DNA from: Chitinophagaceae bacterium
Lineage (GTDB): Bacteria > Bacteroidota > Bacteroidia > Chitinophagales > Chitinophagaceae
Assembly: GCA_016708765.1 (NCBI GenBank)
Contig: JADJFD010000002.1
Location: 372,001-436,000, forward strand
DNA length: 64,000 nucleotides
Direction of reading: 5' to 3'
The translations under genes were made by a program, and so were the position numbers. The notes under the pieces were generated by a model. That model worked only from the letters and a program-made list of their open reading frames with translations, had not been told where the DNA came from and did no database searches. Positions 43,501 through 52,728 of this stretch are shown in pieces (the first letter of the stretch is position 1; the number at the start of each line of letters is the position of its first letter).

Positions 43501-43625
43501 GCAGTCATATCATAAGTTATGGAAGGATTTGTGCAATCTATTGATTGTGCAAAAACCGTGTTGCCTAAAGTGAGAAAAGAAAATGCTATCGTAAAAAATG
43601 ATAGCCGGAGTAGATTGGTTTTCAT
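40576..43625 (-). pseudogene. Large secreted repeat protein (SdrD-B-like domains) with T9SS sorting domain, multiply frameshifted
   Basis: The start at 43625 gives the signal peptide LSFFTIAFSFLTLGNTVFAQ followed by SIDCTNPSITYDMTAANA. At least two copies of a composite unit can be followed. One is a lectin-like or beta-sandwich domain (DNFTITTNPCYSI, DDFTIIRNPCIYGN). The other is an SdrD B-like domain (ISGTVFNDANGLTDGIVNGT, YGNVFHDKNGMNDYYVNGT). The C-terminus from 41150 reads LPVTLVSFTAAKQEKIVLLK, YYQGKDMTPLSGVNFYRLKQ, then a sorting domain (LMPNPVIGDGLTLILSD to GKARFIK). The 5' third (42500-43560) switches frame many times within short distances, more than elsewhere. It may be a true pseudogene or a low-quality patch. 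Function unknown; likely a surface adhesin. Confidence 0.6.
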
Positions 43626-44141
43626 AACTATAAAGGTTTGCCGCAATTAGCTCTTTTACAACTAACTGTTCGGATTTAATTGGATTTGATAACGAAGATG
43701 AAAAATAGTTTTGAGGAAAACAATACCATCGGGTATTTTCATAAAAAGTTAAGTAAAACCACTTTTAAAAAAATGAGTCCATAAGTAAATACACTATAGA
43801 AAAATACAGTAACTGAAAATTTTCATAAAAAATTAAATAAATAGAAGTGAAGATGATCTGAAAATGATGTGGCTTATATACTACTAAAAAATTAATGAGG
43901 CTTTATATTACCTAGTGTAAAATGGGTTTATACGTTGTGTGTTTAAATTAAACCTTAGCATTTGATAAGCTGTAGCTTTCAAAAATTGATTATTCTGCTA
44001 AGTAAAAAGCACCACTTTATTTTCAACTTCAACGACAAACCTATCCTCTTTAATCCTCCAATAAGCATATCTAAGAGTGTCAAAAATCAGGATACGACCC
44101 AATCCGTCTGAATTCAGTATTTTTACCCTCAACTTATTAGT
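43626..44141. other. 516-bp divergent intergenic region before pdxA
   Basis: The region is AT-rich and holds the promoters of the minus-strand repeat protein and of pdxA, but I find no clear -33/-7 pair. A 44-codon minus-strand frame starting at TTG 44132 and ending at 43998 (LRVKILNSDGLGRILIFDTL at its start) looks protein-like, yet it has no ATG and no other support, so I do not call it. Confidence 0.35.
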
Positions 44142-45226
44142 ATGACCCCAACAGCAAAACCAGTTATCGGCATTTCCTGCGGCGATTTGAATGGAATCGG
44201 TATAGAGATAATTATTAAAACATTCTCCGATCATCGAATTCTTGATCACTGCACTCCGGTAATCTTTGCTTCCAATAAAGCTATTAATTTTTATAAAAAA
44301 GCAATTCCTGAAGTAAGTTTTAGTTATCAAAGTACAAACGATTTTACCCGTATCAATACTAAACAGGTAAACCTTTTTACCTGCTGGGAAGAAGAAGTGA
44401 ATATTAATCCCGGTCAACTAAGTAATGAAGGTGGTAAATATGCAATTCTTTCACTACAAACCGCAGTAGCTGCTTTAAAACAAAAACAAATTGATGGGTT
44501 AGTAACAGCACCTATTCATAAAAAAAATATACAATCAACTGATTTTAATTTTACCGGACACACTCCTTTTCTAAAAGAATTTTTCGGTGTAAATGATGTG
44601 GTGATGATGCTTTGTGCCAACAACTTCAGAGTGGCATTAGTAACTGAACATGTACCAGTGAAAGAAATTGCTCAACATATTACCAAAGAAAAATATTGAG
44701 TAAACTCAATATCATTCATCAAAGTTTGCAAAAGGATTTTGGAATTGATAAACCGAGGATCGCAGTATTAGGATTAAATCCTCATGCTGGGGATGAAGGA
44801 TTAATTGGTGACGAGGAAGAAACAATCATTAAACCTGCTATCCGCGAAGCAAAAAATAATAATATGCTTGTAGTGGGTCCATACAGCGCTGATGCTTTTT
44901 TTGCAAGAGGCGGCTATGAAAACTTTGATGCAGTATTAGCCATGTATCATGATCAGGGATTAATTCCTTTTAAAGCACTAGCCATTGGGGAAGGAATAAA
45001 TTTTACTGCAGGCCTTCCTTCAGTTAGAACATCGCCAGATCATGGTGTAGCTTTTGATATTGCAGGAAAGAATAAAGCGGATCATTCATCCTTTATGCAT
45101 TCTGTTTTTGAATGTATTGATATTTTAAATCGCAGAAACGGCTTTGCAGATAACAGAAAAAATCCGATGCGAAAAATGACTGCGTCAATGTTTGCCAATG
45201 TAAGAGATGAGGCAATTGAAGAATAA
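44142..45226 (+). CDS. pdxA: 4-hydroxythreonine-4-phosphate dehydrogenase (one frameshift)
   Basis: 361 residues after adding one base. PdxA oxidises 4-phosphohydroxy-L-threonine in the DXP-dependent pyridoxal phosphate pathway; metal and substrate sites lie at the dimer interface. Motifs include GISCGDLNGIGIE (normally GDPxGIGPE), GLVTAPIHKK, FTGHTPFL, VLGLNPHAGDEGLIGDEE, AMYHDQGLIPFKAL and LPSVRTSPDHGVAFDIAGK. The frame breaks in an A5 run at 44689-44693. A sixth A joins ITKEK to ILSKLNIIHQSL without loss. Because both halves are perfectly conserved, a sequencing deletion is more likely than a split gene. Confidence 0.9.
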
Positions 45227-45236
45227 GAATTAATTG

Positions 45237-45926
45237 CTATTGAAAAACCGTATCTGAAACTCCTTTATTAATTATATAATTGGAGTAAACTATCTCAACC
45301 TGTCCTTTCTTATTTTTTATTTTATCTGAAGGAGTTTTTTTCTTACTTCCATCATCGTAATCAAAAGTGATTCCTTTTGGAAGTTTATAGTCCTTTGTAT
45401 TAAACTGAAAGTTTACTTTGTCTGCCAAACCCCAGGCAGCATATTTGCCATAGGTCATTTCCAGCTCATAGGTTCCGTTTTCCTTAGTTGTTGTCTTTGC
45501 CTTTCTTATTAATAATTGCTGTTCATCAACATATACGGTTGAAAGCACAACATCGGAGTTTTCATCTTTTGGCAATAGTTTAATAATCCGGAATGCCGTT
45601 TTATCTTCTTTTCCCATATCAATTAAATCAAAGCCTTCCGTATTAATAAAAATATTATTGAGATTAATATTCATTGAGCCTTTAGGAATAAAGGAAATAC
45701 CTGATTCATTGTTGATTCGTAATTTATTTGGTTTTTTATAATACACTTTTACATTCGCTATCGGTGCTTTTATAAAAATAACATTTGTTTTCATTTTTCC
45801 TTTAGCCTCGTAATCATTTACTTTTTCCAGTTTGGCTTTCACTTTAGCAATTACTTCTTCAGCAGTTTGCGCCTTTACTAATAATGCTGCGGTAATAAAT
45901 ATTACTAATATTATAATCTTTTTCAT
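45237..45926 (-). CDS. LolA-like outer membrane lipoprotein carrier family protein
   Basis: 229 residues with a signal peptide (IIILVIFITAALLVKAQ). The pattern AEEVIAKVKAKLEKVNDYEA, VYYKKPNKLRI and the repeated beta-strands with FDLIDMG and YVDEQQLLIRKAKTTTKENG fit the LolA/LolB superfamily as found in Bacteroidota. A strict LolA assignment is not possible from sequence by eye. It follows the ABC-2 permease by 9 bases and is probably the third gene of that operon, suggesting periplasmic transfer of a lipid or lipoprotein. Confidence 0.75.
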   Translation of the reverse strand: MKKIIILVIFITAALLVKAQTAEEVIAKVKAKLEKVNDYEAKGKMKTNVIFIKAPIANVKVYYKKPNKLRINNESGISFIPKGSMNINLNNIFINTEGFDLIDMGKEDKTAFRIIKLLPKDENSDVVLSTVYVDEQQLLIRKAKTTTKENGTYELEMTYGKYAAWGLADKVNFQFNTKDYKLPKGITFDYDDGSKKKTPSDKIKNKKGQVEIVYSNYIINKGVSDTVFQ

Positions 45927-45935
45927 TCTCTTTTA

Positions 45936-46826
45936 TTATGTCAAAATATCTTTTTTTCTAAACACCCAGATTGCTGTGCCCAAAAAGACGAAAATATAAA
46001 CGATAAGGATGCCAAGGCTTCTTAATACTGCCGGAAGATTTTCAATACTTCCATTAATTGTTGTGCCTTCAGCATTTGCTTTTACATAAAAAAACCCTTT
46101 CCATGCCACCATATGCGAAGTAAATAAATACGGCTTGATGGTTTCATCGTAAATCGGAATATTCATTTCAGAAAGAATAGTAAATACAATAACAATACTC
46201 ATTGTGGCGATAATTGGACCAATTGAGTTCTCTGCAAATACACTTAAGAGAAAAGCCAATGCAGAAACAGTAGTTAATGCTACAGCTGCATATCCAAATG
46301 CAGCGAAGTAGCGCCATAGCACATCAAAATTTTTTATTTGTTCAATACCTTCCGACCTGAGCACTACCATATCATTTGTCCCGAAGATTAGCATACTTCC
46401 AAATAATGCCAACAATGCCATTACTACCAACAATGCCAACGTATAGATAAATGATGCTGTGAATTTCACTAACATATATTCCGTACGACTTATCGGCTTG
46501 GTCATTGCCAACCGAAGTGTTCCCATATTGGCCTCTCCTGCTATCGCATCACCAGATATTAATGCTATCAGCAATGGCATCTGAATTAATAATGTATTTA
46601 GAATTACAAAACAGATAAGATATCCGTTTAACAGCTTGTCTTTAAAGTCATCATTAAATTCAAATGAACCTGAAAGATTGCTCAGTAACAAATCAATATA
46701 TGATTTGCCATCATACTTTAACGCTATCTGAATTAAAAAAACAATAGCAGCGATGGCACCAAAAGCAATATATGTTCTGGGCCGTTTAAATATTTTAAAC
46801 AATTCAATTTTTAAGAGCTTCCACAT
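45936..46826 (-). CDS. ABC-2 type transporter permease
   Basis: 296 residues and about six membrane helices. The first is TYIAFGAIAAIVFLIQIAL, followed by a large extracytoplasmic loop, then LLIQMPLLIALISGDAIAGE with the conserved segment EANMGTLRLAMTKPISRTEY, typical of the NatB/ABC-2 permeases. It overlaps the ATPase gene by 23 bases and must be its membrane partner. Substrate unknown. Confidence 0.85.
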   Translation of the reverse strand: MWKLLKIELFKIFKRPRTYIAFGAIAAIVFLIQIALKYDGKSYIDLLLSNLSGSFEFNDDFKDKLLNGYLICFVILNTLLIQMPLLIALISGDAIAGEANMGTLRLAMTKPISRTEYMLVKFTASFIYTLALLVVMALLALFGSMLIFGTNDMVVLRSEGIEQIKNFDVLWRYFAAFGYAAVALTTVSALAFLLSVFAENSIGPIIATMSIVIVFTILSEMNIPIYDETIKPYLFTSHMVAWKGFFYVKANAEGTTINGSIENLPAVLRSLGILIVYIFVFLGTAIWVFRKKDILT

Positions 46827-47739
46827 GCTGCGATCCTGTTGTTAATGATAAAAAATAATCTTCTAATGAATGTTTAGAATGAAATGAAAGTATCGGTACA
46901 TCCATATTAACAAGTTGTTTTATTGCATCCGGTACCTGTTGCCGATGAAGTTTTAATAAAATACAATCATTTCTTTTCCCATGTACAAAAGATTCTAAAG
47001 ACGATTGCGTTAATTTTTCGTACATGGATTCATCATCAATGGTTTTTAACTCAATGATAGTTTCTGCTGGATCAAACAAATCATTCACTTTACCCTCCAC
47101 AATTTTTTCTCCTTTATCAATAATAATCATTGAATCAGCTATTAATTCAACTTCGCTTAATAAATGGGAAGAGATAAGCAATGTCTTATTCATTTCTTTG
47201 CTTAACTGTAAAATAAGGTTTCTAACATCTGCAATTCCTTGCGGATCCAGACCATTAGTTGGCTCATCTAATATTACCAATTGCGGATCATGTACTAATG
47301 CCGTTGCAATGCCCAATCGTTGCTTCATCCCCTGCGAGTAGGTTTTCACTTTGCTATGTGCTCTTTCGGCTAGACCTACCATGGCTAACTGATCCAGTAA
47401 TTTCTTTTCCGAAACTTTTACACCGCTCATGGCTGCAAAAATTCTCAGATTCTCTAATGCTGTGAGGTATTTATACAAGTCAGGTCTTTCGATTATTGCA
47501 CCGATCTGCCTCAGCACTTCCTTACGATGCTTTTGCAAATTCAGCCCGAATATTTCAATAACACCTGAAGTTGGCTTTATTAATGTGAGTAGCATTCTGA
47601 TGGTCGTAGATTTACCTGCTCCATTTTGCCCCAGAAAGCCATATATCTGACCCTGCTCTACTGAGAAAGAAAGGTCATTTACCGCTTTTATCTCCTTGAA
47701 ATTTTTGTACAGATTTTTAACGCTGACGATAGTGCTCAT
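46804..47739 (-). CDS. ABC transporter ATP-binding protein
   Basis: 311 residues. Walker A is GFLGQNGAGKSTTIRMLL, the signature is YSQGMKQRLGIA and Walker B is LVILDEPTNGLDPQG, followed by the switch His in LLISSHLLSEVEL. The C-terminal extension of about 80 residues is usual for the ABC-2 (DrrA/CcmA-like) group. With the overlapping permease it forms an exporter. The LolA-like gene downstream suggests an envelope substrate, which is inference. Confidence 0.9.
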   Translation of the reverse strand: MSTIVSVKNLYKNFKEIKAVNDLSFSVEQGQIYGFLGQNGAGKSTTIRMLLTLIKPTSGVIEIFGLNLQKHRKEVLRQIGAIIERPDLYKYLTALENLRIFAAMSGVKVSEKKLLDQLAMVGLAERAHSKVKTYSQGMKQRLGIATALVHDPQLVILDEPTNGLDPQGIADVRNLILQLSKEMNKTLLISSHLLSEVELIADSMIIIDKGEKIVEGKVNDLFDPAETIIELKTIDDESMYEKLTQSSLESFVHGKRNDCILLKLHRQQVPDAIKQLVNMDVPILSFHSKHSLEDYFLSLTTGSQHVEALKN

Positions 47740-48041
47740 TATTAGTATATAACTGATAAAAGTAGTAAATGTTGATTCTCCATATATTTAATTATTATTT
47801 TTAAAAAAATAAAACACAAAAGACTTGCATTTATTAACCTCAATTATTAGGTTTGTTCCAGTTACAGAAAACCACATAAACCCACGTAAAACTACGATAA
47901 ACATCCGTACCAGATTCTCCACTTTTTCGAATCAAGTACAGTTTTAAAGTAATATTTGCAAATGGTCTGGGGTCGTAACCAAAACTAACATCCAATATTT
48001 CTGTGGGCAGCTTGAATAGCCGTAATTCAAACCCCCTAGAA
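47740..48041. other. 302-bp divergent intergenic region
   Basis: The region separates the ABC operon (minus) from the small exported protein (plus). It contains GTAATATTTGC near 47948-47958, which partly resembles a -7 element with one extra spacer base. Nothing else can be supported. Confidence 0.3.
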
Positions 48042-48458
48042 ATGACAAAGTACACAGCCCTAATTTTAATAATTGCGTTGAGGATTATTTTCCATCCCTC
48101 AAATGCACAAACAGAAATAATCCCTTTTGGAAGTTTACCATCCTTTCCACAAGCCACCACCACTTTTTCTCCAGCAAAATTTATCAGTATTGAAGGAAAC
48201 ATAAGTAATGAGAAAGTAAAGCTTACCTGGAATATAAGTGAAAATGAAACCGCAGATAAGTTTGAGGTAGAGAAAAGTGTTGATGGCAAAACTTTTTTAA
48301 TCGCAGCACTTGTTTTTGGCACTGATAAAATGAATTCCGATCAATATCAGTTTTACGAAAAGGTTAATAGCGGCAAAATTCTTTATCGCATCAAGCTAAT
48401 TAACAAAAACAAGGAACTGGAATATTCAAAAATTATTGAAATAAATGCTGGTGCTTGA
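48042..48458 (+). CDS. Small exported protein with fibronectin-like domain
   Basis: 138 residues from ATG 48042 (MTKYTALILIIALRIIF), preferred over an upstream in-frame start because it opens with a hydrophobic signal. The body KVKLTWNISENETADKFEVE and the end YRIKLINKNKELEYSKIIEI match the beta-sandwich that usually precedes a T9SS sorting domain in larger proteins of this phylum (compare QLVWITSSEINVSHFVVEKS at 53.2 kb). Here no sorting domain follows. Function unknown. Confidence 0.7.
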   Translation: MTKYTALILIIALRIIFHPSNAQTEIIPFGSLPSFPQATTTFSPAKFISIEGNISNEKVKLTWNISENETADKFEVEKSVDGKTFLIAALVFGTDKMNSDQYQFYEKVNSGKILYRIKLINKNKELEYSKIIEINAGA

Positions 48459-48467
48459 TTATATAAA

Positions 48468-48599
48468 ATGAAAAAATCTCAACCGAACATATTAAGAAAA
48501 GAAGTTGCGAGGCTAAAAAAAATATTAGAAAAATTAATAAAGCCAAGAAGAGAGAATTCTCAACTTGTGTTGCAACCAATAAAAAATAAAAACATTTGA
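48468..48599 (+). CDS. Possible small basic protein
   Basis: A 43-codon frame begins MKKSQPNILRKEVARLKKIL nine bases after the preceding stop codon and ends at TGA 48597-48599. It is rich in Lys, Arg and Leu and could form an amphipathic helix. Position and spacing suggest cotranscription with the exported protein upstream, and a hairpin terminator follows. I know of no family. Confidence 0.35.
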   Translation: MKKSQPNILRKEVARLKKILEKLIKPRRENSQLVLQPIKNKNI

Positions 48600-48654
48600 G
48601 GGGTACTGATCATCCATAAGTCTTTCATACACTTAGAGTACCAACAGAGTACAG

Positions 48655-48684
48655 GCCCTTTTTCTAAAGGGCTTACTCTTTTTA
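48655..48684. terminator. hairpin terminator between convergent genes
   Basis: GCCCTT / AAGGGC forms a stem with loop TTTCTA and is followed by TTACTCTTTTTA on the plus strand. The regulator gene ends at 48682 on the opposite strand. Confidence 0.5.
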
Positions 48685-48969
48685 TTCCTTTCCCAAATAA
48701 GATTGAAGGCTGTTTACATACTCTTCAAAAGCTTTGACACCTCCTTTAGTTATTTTACAAATAGTTTGCGGATAGTTCTTATTAAATTTTTTTATTACAT
48801 CAATATAACCTGCATCTTTCAGTTTTTGTATTTGCACACTAAGATTGCCTGCAGTAGCATTCGTCTTTTCCCTGATAAAAGTAAACTCCGCTTCCTTTAC
48901 ACTAATAAGAAGAGACATAACAGCTAATCGAAGCTGCGAATGCAATATGGGATCAAGATCCTTAAACAT
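48682..48969 (-). CDS. Winged-helix transcriptional regulator
   Basis: 95 residues. The sequence LDPILHSQLRLAVMSLLISV, the helix pair NATAGNLSVQIQKLKDAGYI and the wing region TICKITKGGVKAFEEYVNSL fit the small winged-helix family annotated as MarR/ArsR-like DNA-binding domain. Its ATG overlaps the stop of the upstream membrane-protein gene (TAATG), so the two are translationally coupled. It probably controls this operon, which is inference. Confidence 0.85.
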   Translation of the reverse strand: MFKDLDPILHSQLRLAVMSLLISVKEAEFTFIREKTNATAGNLSVQIQKLKDAGYIDVIKKFNKNYPQTICKITKGGVKAFEEYVNSLQSYLGKE

Positions 48970-49643
48970 TAACAGGCAATATTTTTATTATATCTATCTC
49001 TCAATATTAAACCCGGTATAAGCCAGTTGGCAATGCCCGCCAACCCGAGCATCAGCATATCATATTTAAAAGAAGTGTATAATGAAATAAAAAATAGAGC
49101 ATAACATACAACGGCTCCCCAAATCATTGGTTTGAACTTATTAATAAGTCCAGTAGCTATGGTAGGAAATGCATAGATAATTAAATAAACAGATGAAAGG
49201 CTCGGAATAAAAAAATGATAGTCTTTTACTTCACCTGTTGCAATATTCTTTTGCAATAACTGCATCCCTTCGTCAAGCATTAACTTATCAGATATGCCCG
49301 GCACAATATTCTGATAAAATGCAATAGCACTAATGCTTATAGCATAAACAAGCCAAACATTATCAGTGGCCGCAGCTTGATAGGTCTTGAATAATTTATT
49401 TTTTCTTTCCTTAATAATAATATATATCTGCGGGATAATAACTACAAAAATCAATAGCCATACATCAAACCCTAAACTAAAACCAAATTGTACCTGTGCA
49501 AAGCTTAGTAATCCACATACAGCGGTTACAGATCCCCAAAGAATAGCACTAGTGCCGCTCTCATGAAAACTACTTTTAGCCTTCTGAATCATTTCGGATA
49601 TAAGACTCAGGCTTTCTTTTTCATTCAGCTCTTTTTCTTCCAT
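48969..49643 (-). CDS. Membrane protein of unknown function
   Basis: 224 residues with about six hydrophobic helices, for example LLIFVVIIPQIYIII, FIPSLSSVYLIIYAFPTIA and AVVCYALFFISLYTSF, and a soluble N-terminus (NEKESLSLISEMIQKAKSSF). The pattern is common in Bacteroidota next to small winged-helix regulators. I know of no assigned function; a membrane sensor or anti-regulator role would be speculation. It shares a one-base overlap with the regulator gene. Confidence 0.75.
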   Translation of the reverse strand: MEEKELNEKESLSLISEMIQKAKSSFHESGTSAILWGSVTAVCGLLSFAQVQFGFSLGFDVWLLIFVVIIPQIYIIIKERKNKLFKTYQAAATDNVWLVYAISISAIAFYQNIVPGISDKLMLDEGMQLLQKNIATGEVKDYHFFIPSLSSVYLIIYAFPTIATGLINKFKPMIWGAVVCYALFFISLYTSFKYDMLMLGLAGIANWLIPGLILRDRYNKNIAC

Positions 49644-49703
49644 AAATTTTAATTTTTAAACAACTGGGAAATTATCGATGCAAAATTTGTCTGGCATTAA
49701 TTA

Positions 49704-50339
49704 TTAATTACATTGATCCAGCATTTCCTGATTTCTTGCCTGGCCCCAATGTGGGTAAAGTGGTTTTGGTTGTTCGCTTTTATAAAGATCAGCTGCCTTT
49801 TCAAAAACGGGTTTCGCTTTTGCTTTTCCACCACCAAATTGTTCAGGAGTTCCAAAAAGACTTGCACCTTGTAAATAATATGCACGGGGATTTTCAGGAT
49901 TTAATTTTAAAGCTTGTTGCAAGTATTTTCCCGCTTCCATACCATAACTCATAAATCTGCCTTGTGGATCTACAAGCATTTGTTGAGTAGCGGTCATATT
50001 GCGTAGGGTTAATATTTCTGCTTTATCAGCATTATCAGTAGTGAGTGCATCTGCCTTGTCACATAATGACTTTATTTTTTCTGCATTTTGATCCTTATCT
50101 AAATTACTATCCATCCAGCCTGCTGTGGTTAATGCTAGTACTGCATAATAATACGGAAGCCATTGTGTTTTTTCTGCATCTCCTATTCTTTCAAAACCGG
50201 CAGATACTGCCTGGTGATCTGCTGTAGTTTTTGCACTGTCCATTTGAATGAGGCTTTTTTTCATTGCTGCTTCATACTTGGTTTGTGCATTTACAGAAAT
50301 GGTAGCTAAAATTGCGATTGCTGCTATTATCTTTTTCAT
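49704..50339 (-). CDS. Exported protein with TPR-like helices
   Basis: 211 residues from ATG 50339 (MKKIIAAIAILATISVNAQ, a signal peptide); an in-frame start eight codons upstream would place charged residues before it. A helical segment AGKYLQQALKLNPENPRAYY is a recognisable TPR unit, followed by FEKAADLYKSEQ. Exported to the periplasm. It lies 32 bases downstream of the TonB-dependent receptor gene and is probably cotranscribed with it. Confidence 0.75.
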   Translation of the reverse strand: MKKIIAAIAILATISVNAQTKYEAAMKKSLIQMDSAKTTADHQAVSAGFERIGDAEKTQWLPYYYAVLALTTAGWMDSNLDKDQNAEKIKSLCDKADALTTDNADKAEILTLRNMTATQQMLVDPQGRFMSYGMEAGKYLQQALKLNPENPRAYYLQGASLFGTPEQFGGGKAKAKPVFEKAADLYKSEQPKPLYPHWGQARNQEMLDQCN

Positions 50340-50371
50340 TTTTCTATTTTTAATTTTTATCAAAAAGTATT

Positions 50372-52611
50372 TTATAAATTATTATTGATCGCATCTTGTG
50401 TCCGGTCAACACCCCAACTGAAAAAGGCCCCGATAAAATAAAACCGTTTCGCTGCCGGCGTTACCGCCTGTTTATTGGCACCATTATAAGAATATCTGTA
50501 ACCATATACAGCATCGTATCCAAGTACATTGGTAACACTTGCTACTAATACCCAAAAAACTTTAGGGTTTGTTTTGCCAATACTTGGTACATAATTCATA
50601 CTAAAGCCTAGATTATGAAAATCCTTTGTTTTACCTCTGTCAGCAATGGTGTATTTATTATCCATTCTGTTATACAGGAAGTTATAATAGGGCCTTCCGG
50701 TTGCATAACTATATGTAAAGTGGAAGCCAGTTTTAATGTCCGTAAAAAACGTTTCGTAACTAACGATATGGTATGATTGGCAGCAAAATCAGGTTGTAAC
50801 TGTTGAGGATAATTCAGATAATCTCTTTTGGTATCGAGATAAGAATAACTTATCCAATAATCAAAATTCTTAATTGTCTTTTATCCCGCCAAAAAAATTC
50901 TATGCCTTTTGCATAACCATCTCCGCTATTATTATATACGCCGTAATAATAGTTGGTAGGAACTGTTTTTACAAGATCCTGATATTTTTTATAAAATGTC
51001 TCCGCTCTGAATATGCGATCATTATTTGACTTTTGGTAAGTAAGTATATAGTGTGTTGCTTTAGTATAGCCAAGATTGGCGGAATAAGCAAGTTGATTAT
51101 TCTCAGGTTTTTGATAAAATTGGCCATAAGCAGCCGATACTTGTGCATCTTTACCTACTTTATAAGCAATTGATATGCGTGGGGCAAAGTTTGATTTTTC
51201 TAAAATTGATGAATGTTCAAATCTACCTCCAATTAACGCAGCAAGACCATTGGTAATAACCAGTTCAGTTTCTGCAAAACAGACTGAAAATTATCTTTCA
51301 ATTTTGAAACAATTGTATCATTGAAGTTGCTGTTGTTTACGCTGTACATATATTCACTCCCAAACCTCAGCTTGCTGATTCCAAATAATCTTTTCTCAAG
51401 CACCACTTTGATTTGCGAAAGATCTTGACGACTTTTAAGTTTAAAATTTTTAGTTGCGGCCCAAACACTACTTGGCAAAGAAACTTTTTGATTCTGTTGG
51501 TTTTGTAATTCTTGTAAAAGATCATCGGTGTTTGTACTATATCCAAGTCCTAGATTCATCTTCCATCCGTTCCCAAGTGTTTCTTTCCAGCTAAGATTAT
51601 TATACCAGTTTATATTTTTTAACCCAAACGCATCTTTAAGTGCTGCACTGTCAATATCCGGTCGGCGTAAACCAAGGTTGCTATTGGCAAATGTGGTATA
51701 GTACTTTACAATTCCTTTTTTTGTTTTGAAACGGAAATTGGCATCGCCATTATGAAATGCCGGCACTTTAAAGTAATCCGGTGTTTGCTTTACAAGGTTG
51801 AAATAAGCAGCGAGATTTAAATAATTATAATTAACTCCCCAGGAGGATTTTTATTTTTTGCGAGATTCTGATATCCGCCACCAAATATAATAGGCGATAC
51901 TGAAAGGTTCGCTGCGGATTGCTCTGGCAAATCAATAGACTCCAATATTAAAGCAGATGATAAAGCCTGTCCATTGGGCTGAATAACCACCAGTGCTAAA
52001 AACAGTTCCTTTAAATAAAAAGGTGAAAACCGACCCCTTGTGGCCAAATCTGGTACACTTGAGTTATAAGGATTATTAACAAGTGTTCCGTCTATAAACT
52101 GTTTAGTTTCATAACCAGCTCCACCTCGTACAAATAAGCCTTCGCTTTCTCCTATCTGCTGTGCTCCTGGTAATGTTTTTACTGCTGAAGTAATATCGGC
52201 ATTACCACCTCCGACAGTGGCAACATCTAATGAGTTTAGAACGGTTGCAGATCGCTTTGTATCACCTGCCGCAAAAGAGCCTGCAATAATAGTAATCGCT
52301 TTTAATTCACTCAGTTCTTCTTTTAAAATAACATCAATTGAAATTGATGCGTTACTGACATTTATTTTTTGTTCATAAGATTTATAGCCAATGCCTGTAA
52401 CAGAAAAAGTCAAGTCCCCTTTCTCCGTAGTAGTAAATTTATAGTTGCCTAAAGAATCGACAATAGTGCCGTCGTATGTATCTTTTAAAGAAACACTTAT
52501 TCCTGGCAAAGCATTTCCCTTGTTATCCTTTATAGTGCCACTAATAATTATCTGAGCATTTACTTGCACACTCAAAAAAAGAAATAGTGAAATAAGGCAA
52601 TACCACTTCAT
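50372..52611 (-). pseudogene. TonB-dependent outer membrane receptor (multiple frameshifts)
   Basis: The inferred length is about 745 residues. A signal peptide (LISLFLFLSVQVNAQ) is followed by a carboxypeptidase-regulatory-like domain (IKDNKGNALPGISVSLKDTY, about 25-105). The plug domain has SAVKTLPGAQQIGESEGLFV and RGGAGYETKQFIDGTLVNNP. Barrel segments end at KRFYFIGAFFSWGVDRTQDA. The frame shifts at least five times: two compensating changes lie near 52015 and 51965, with others near 51845, 51270, 50880 and 50700. All pieces align in order with a single receptor, so it is one gene. It should import a ligand with TonB/ExbBD energy. The ligand is unknown, and there is no SusD gene beside it. 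Confidence 0.75.
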
Positions 52612-52673
52612 GATTTAATTTATTTAGAAGACAAACATAAAGTAGTTTATAATATAAACCAAATTATTTTGAA

Positions 52674-52707
52674 ACAAAAAAACCCGGCCTGAAAACAGAC
52701 CGGGTTT
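52674..52707 (-). terminator. intrinsic terminator of the T9SS-sorted protein gene
   Basis: AAACCCGG / CCGGGTTT pairs around a short loop. On the minus strand the stem is followed by TTTTTTTGTTT. It lies about 20 bases after the stop codon at 52729. Confidence 0.85.
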
Positions 52708-52728
52708 AACCCTAATTTAAAATGAATA

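Noticed and set aside
43998..44132. 44-codon minus-strand frame upstream of pdxA
   Set aside because: Starts only at TTG, has no terminator or partner, and lies where the pdxA promoter should be.
44142..45226. pdxA as two separate overlapping genes
   Set aside because: The two frames together make one standard-length PdxA, and a single added A in a five-A run joins them; a natural split is less likely.
47840..48322. 160-codon minus-strand frame opposite the small exported protein
   Set aside because: The plus-strand frame has a signal peptide and a recognisable beta-sandwich pattern; the minus frame is its shadow.
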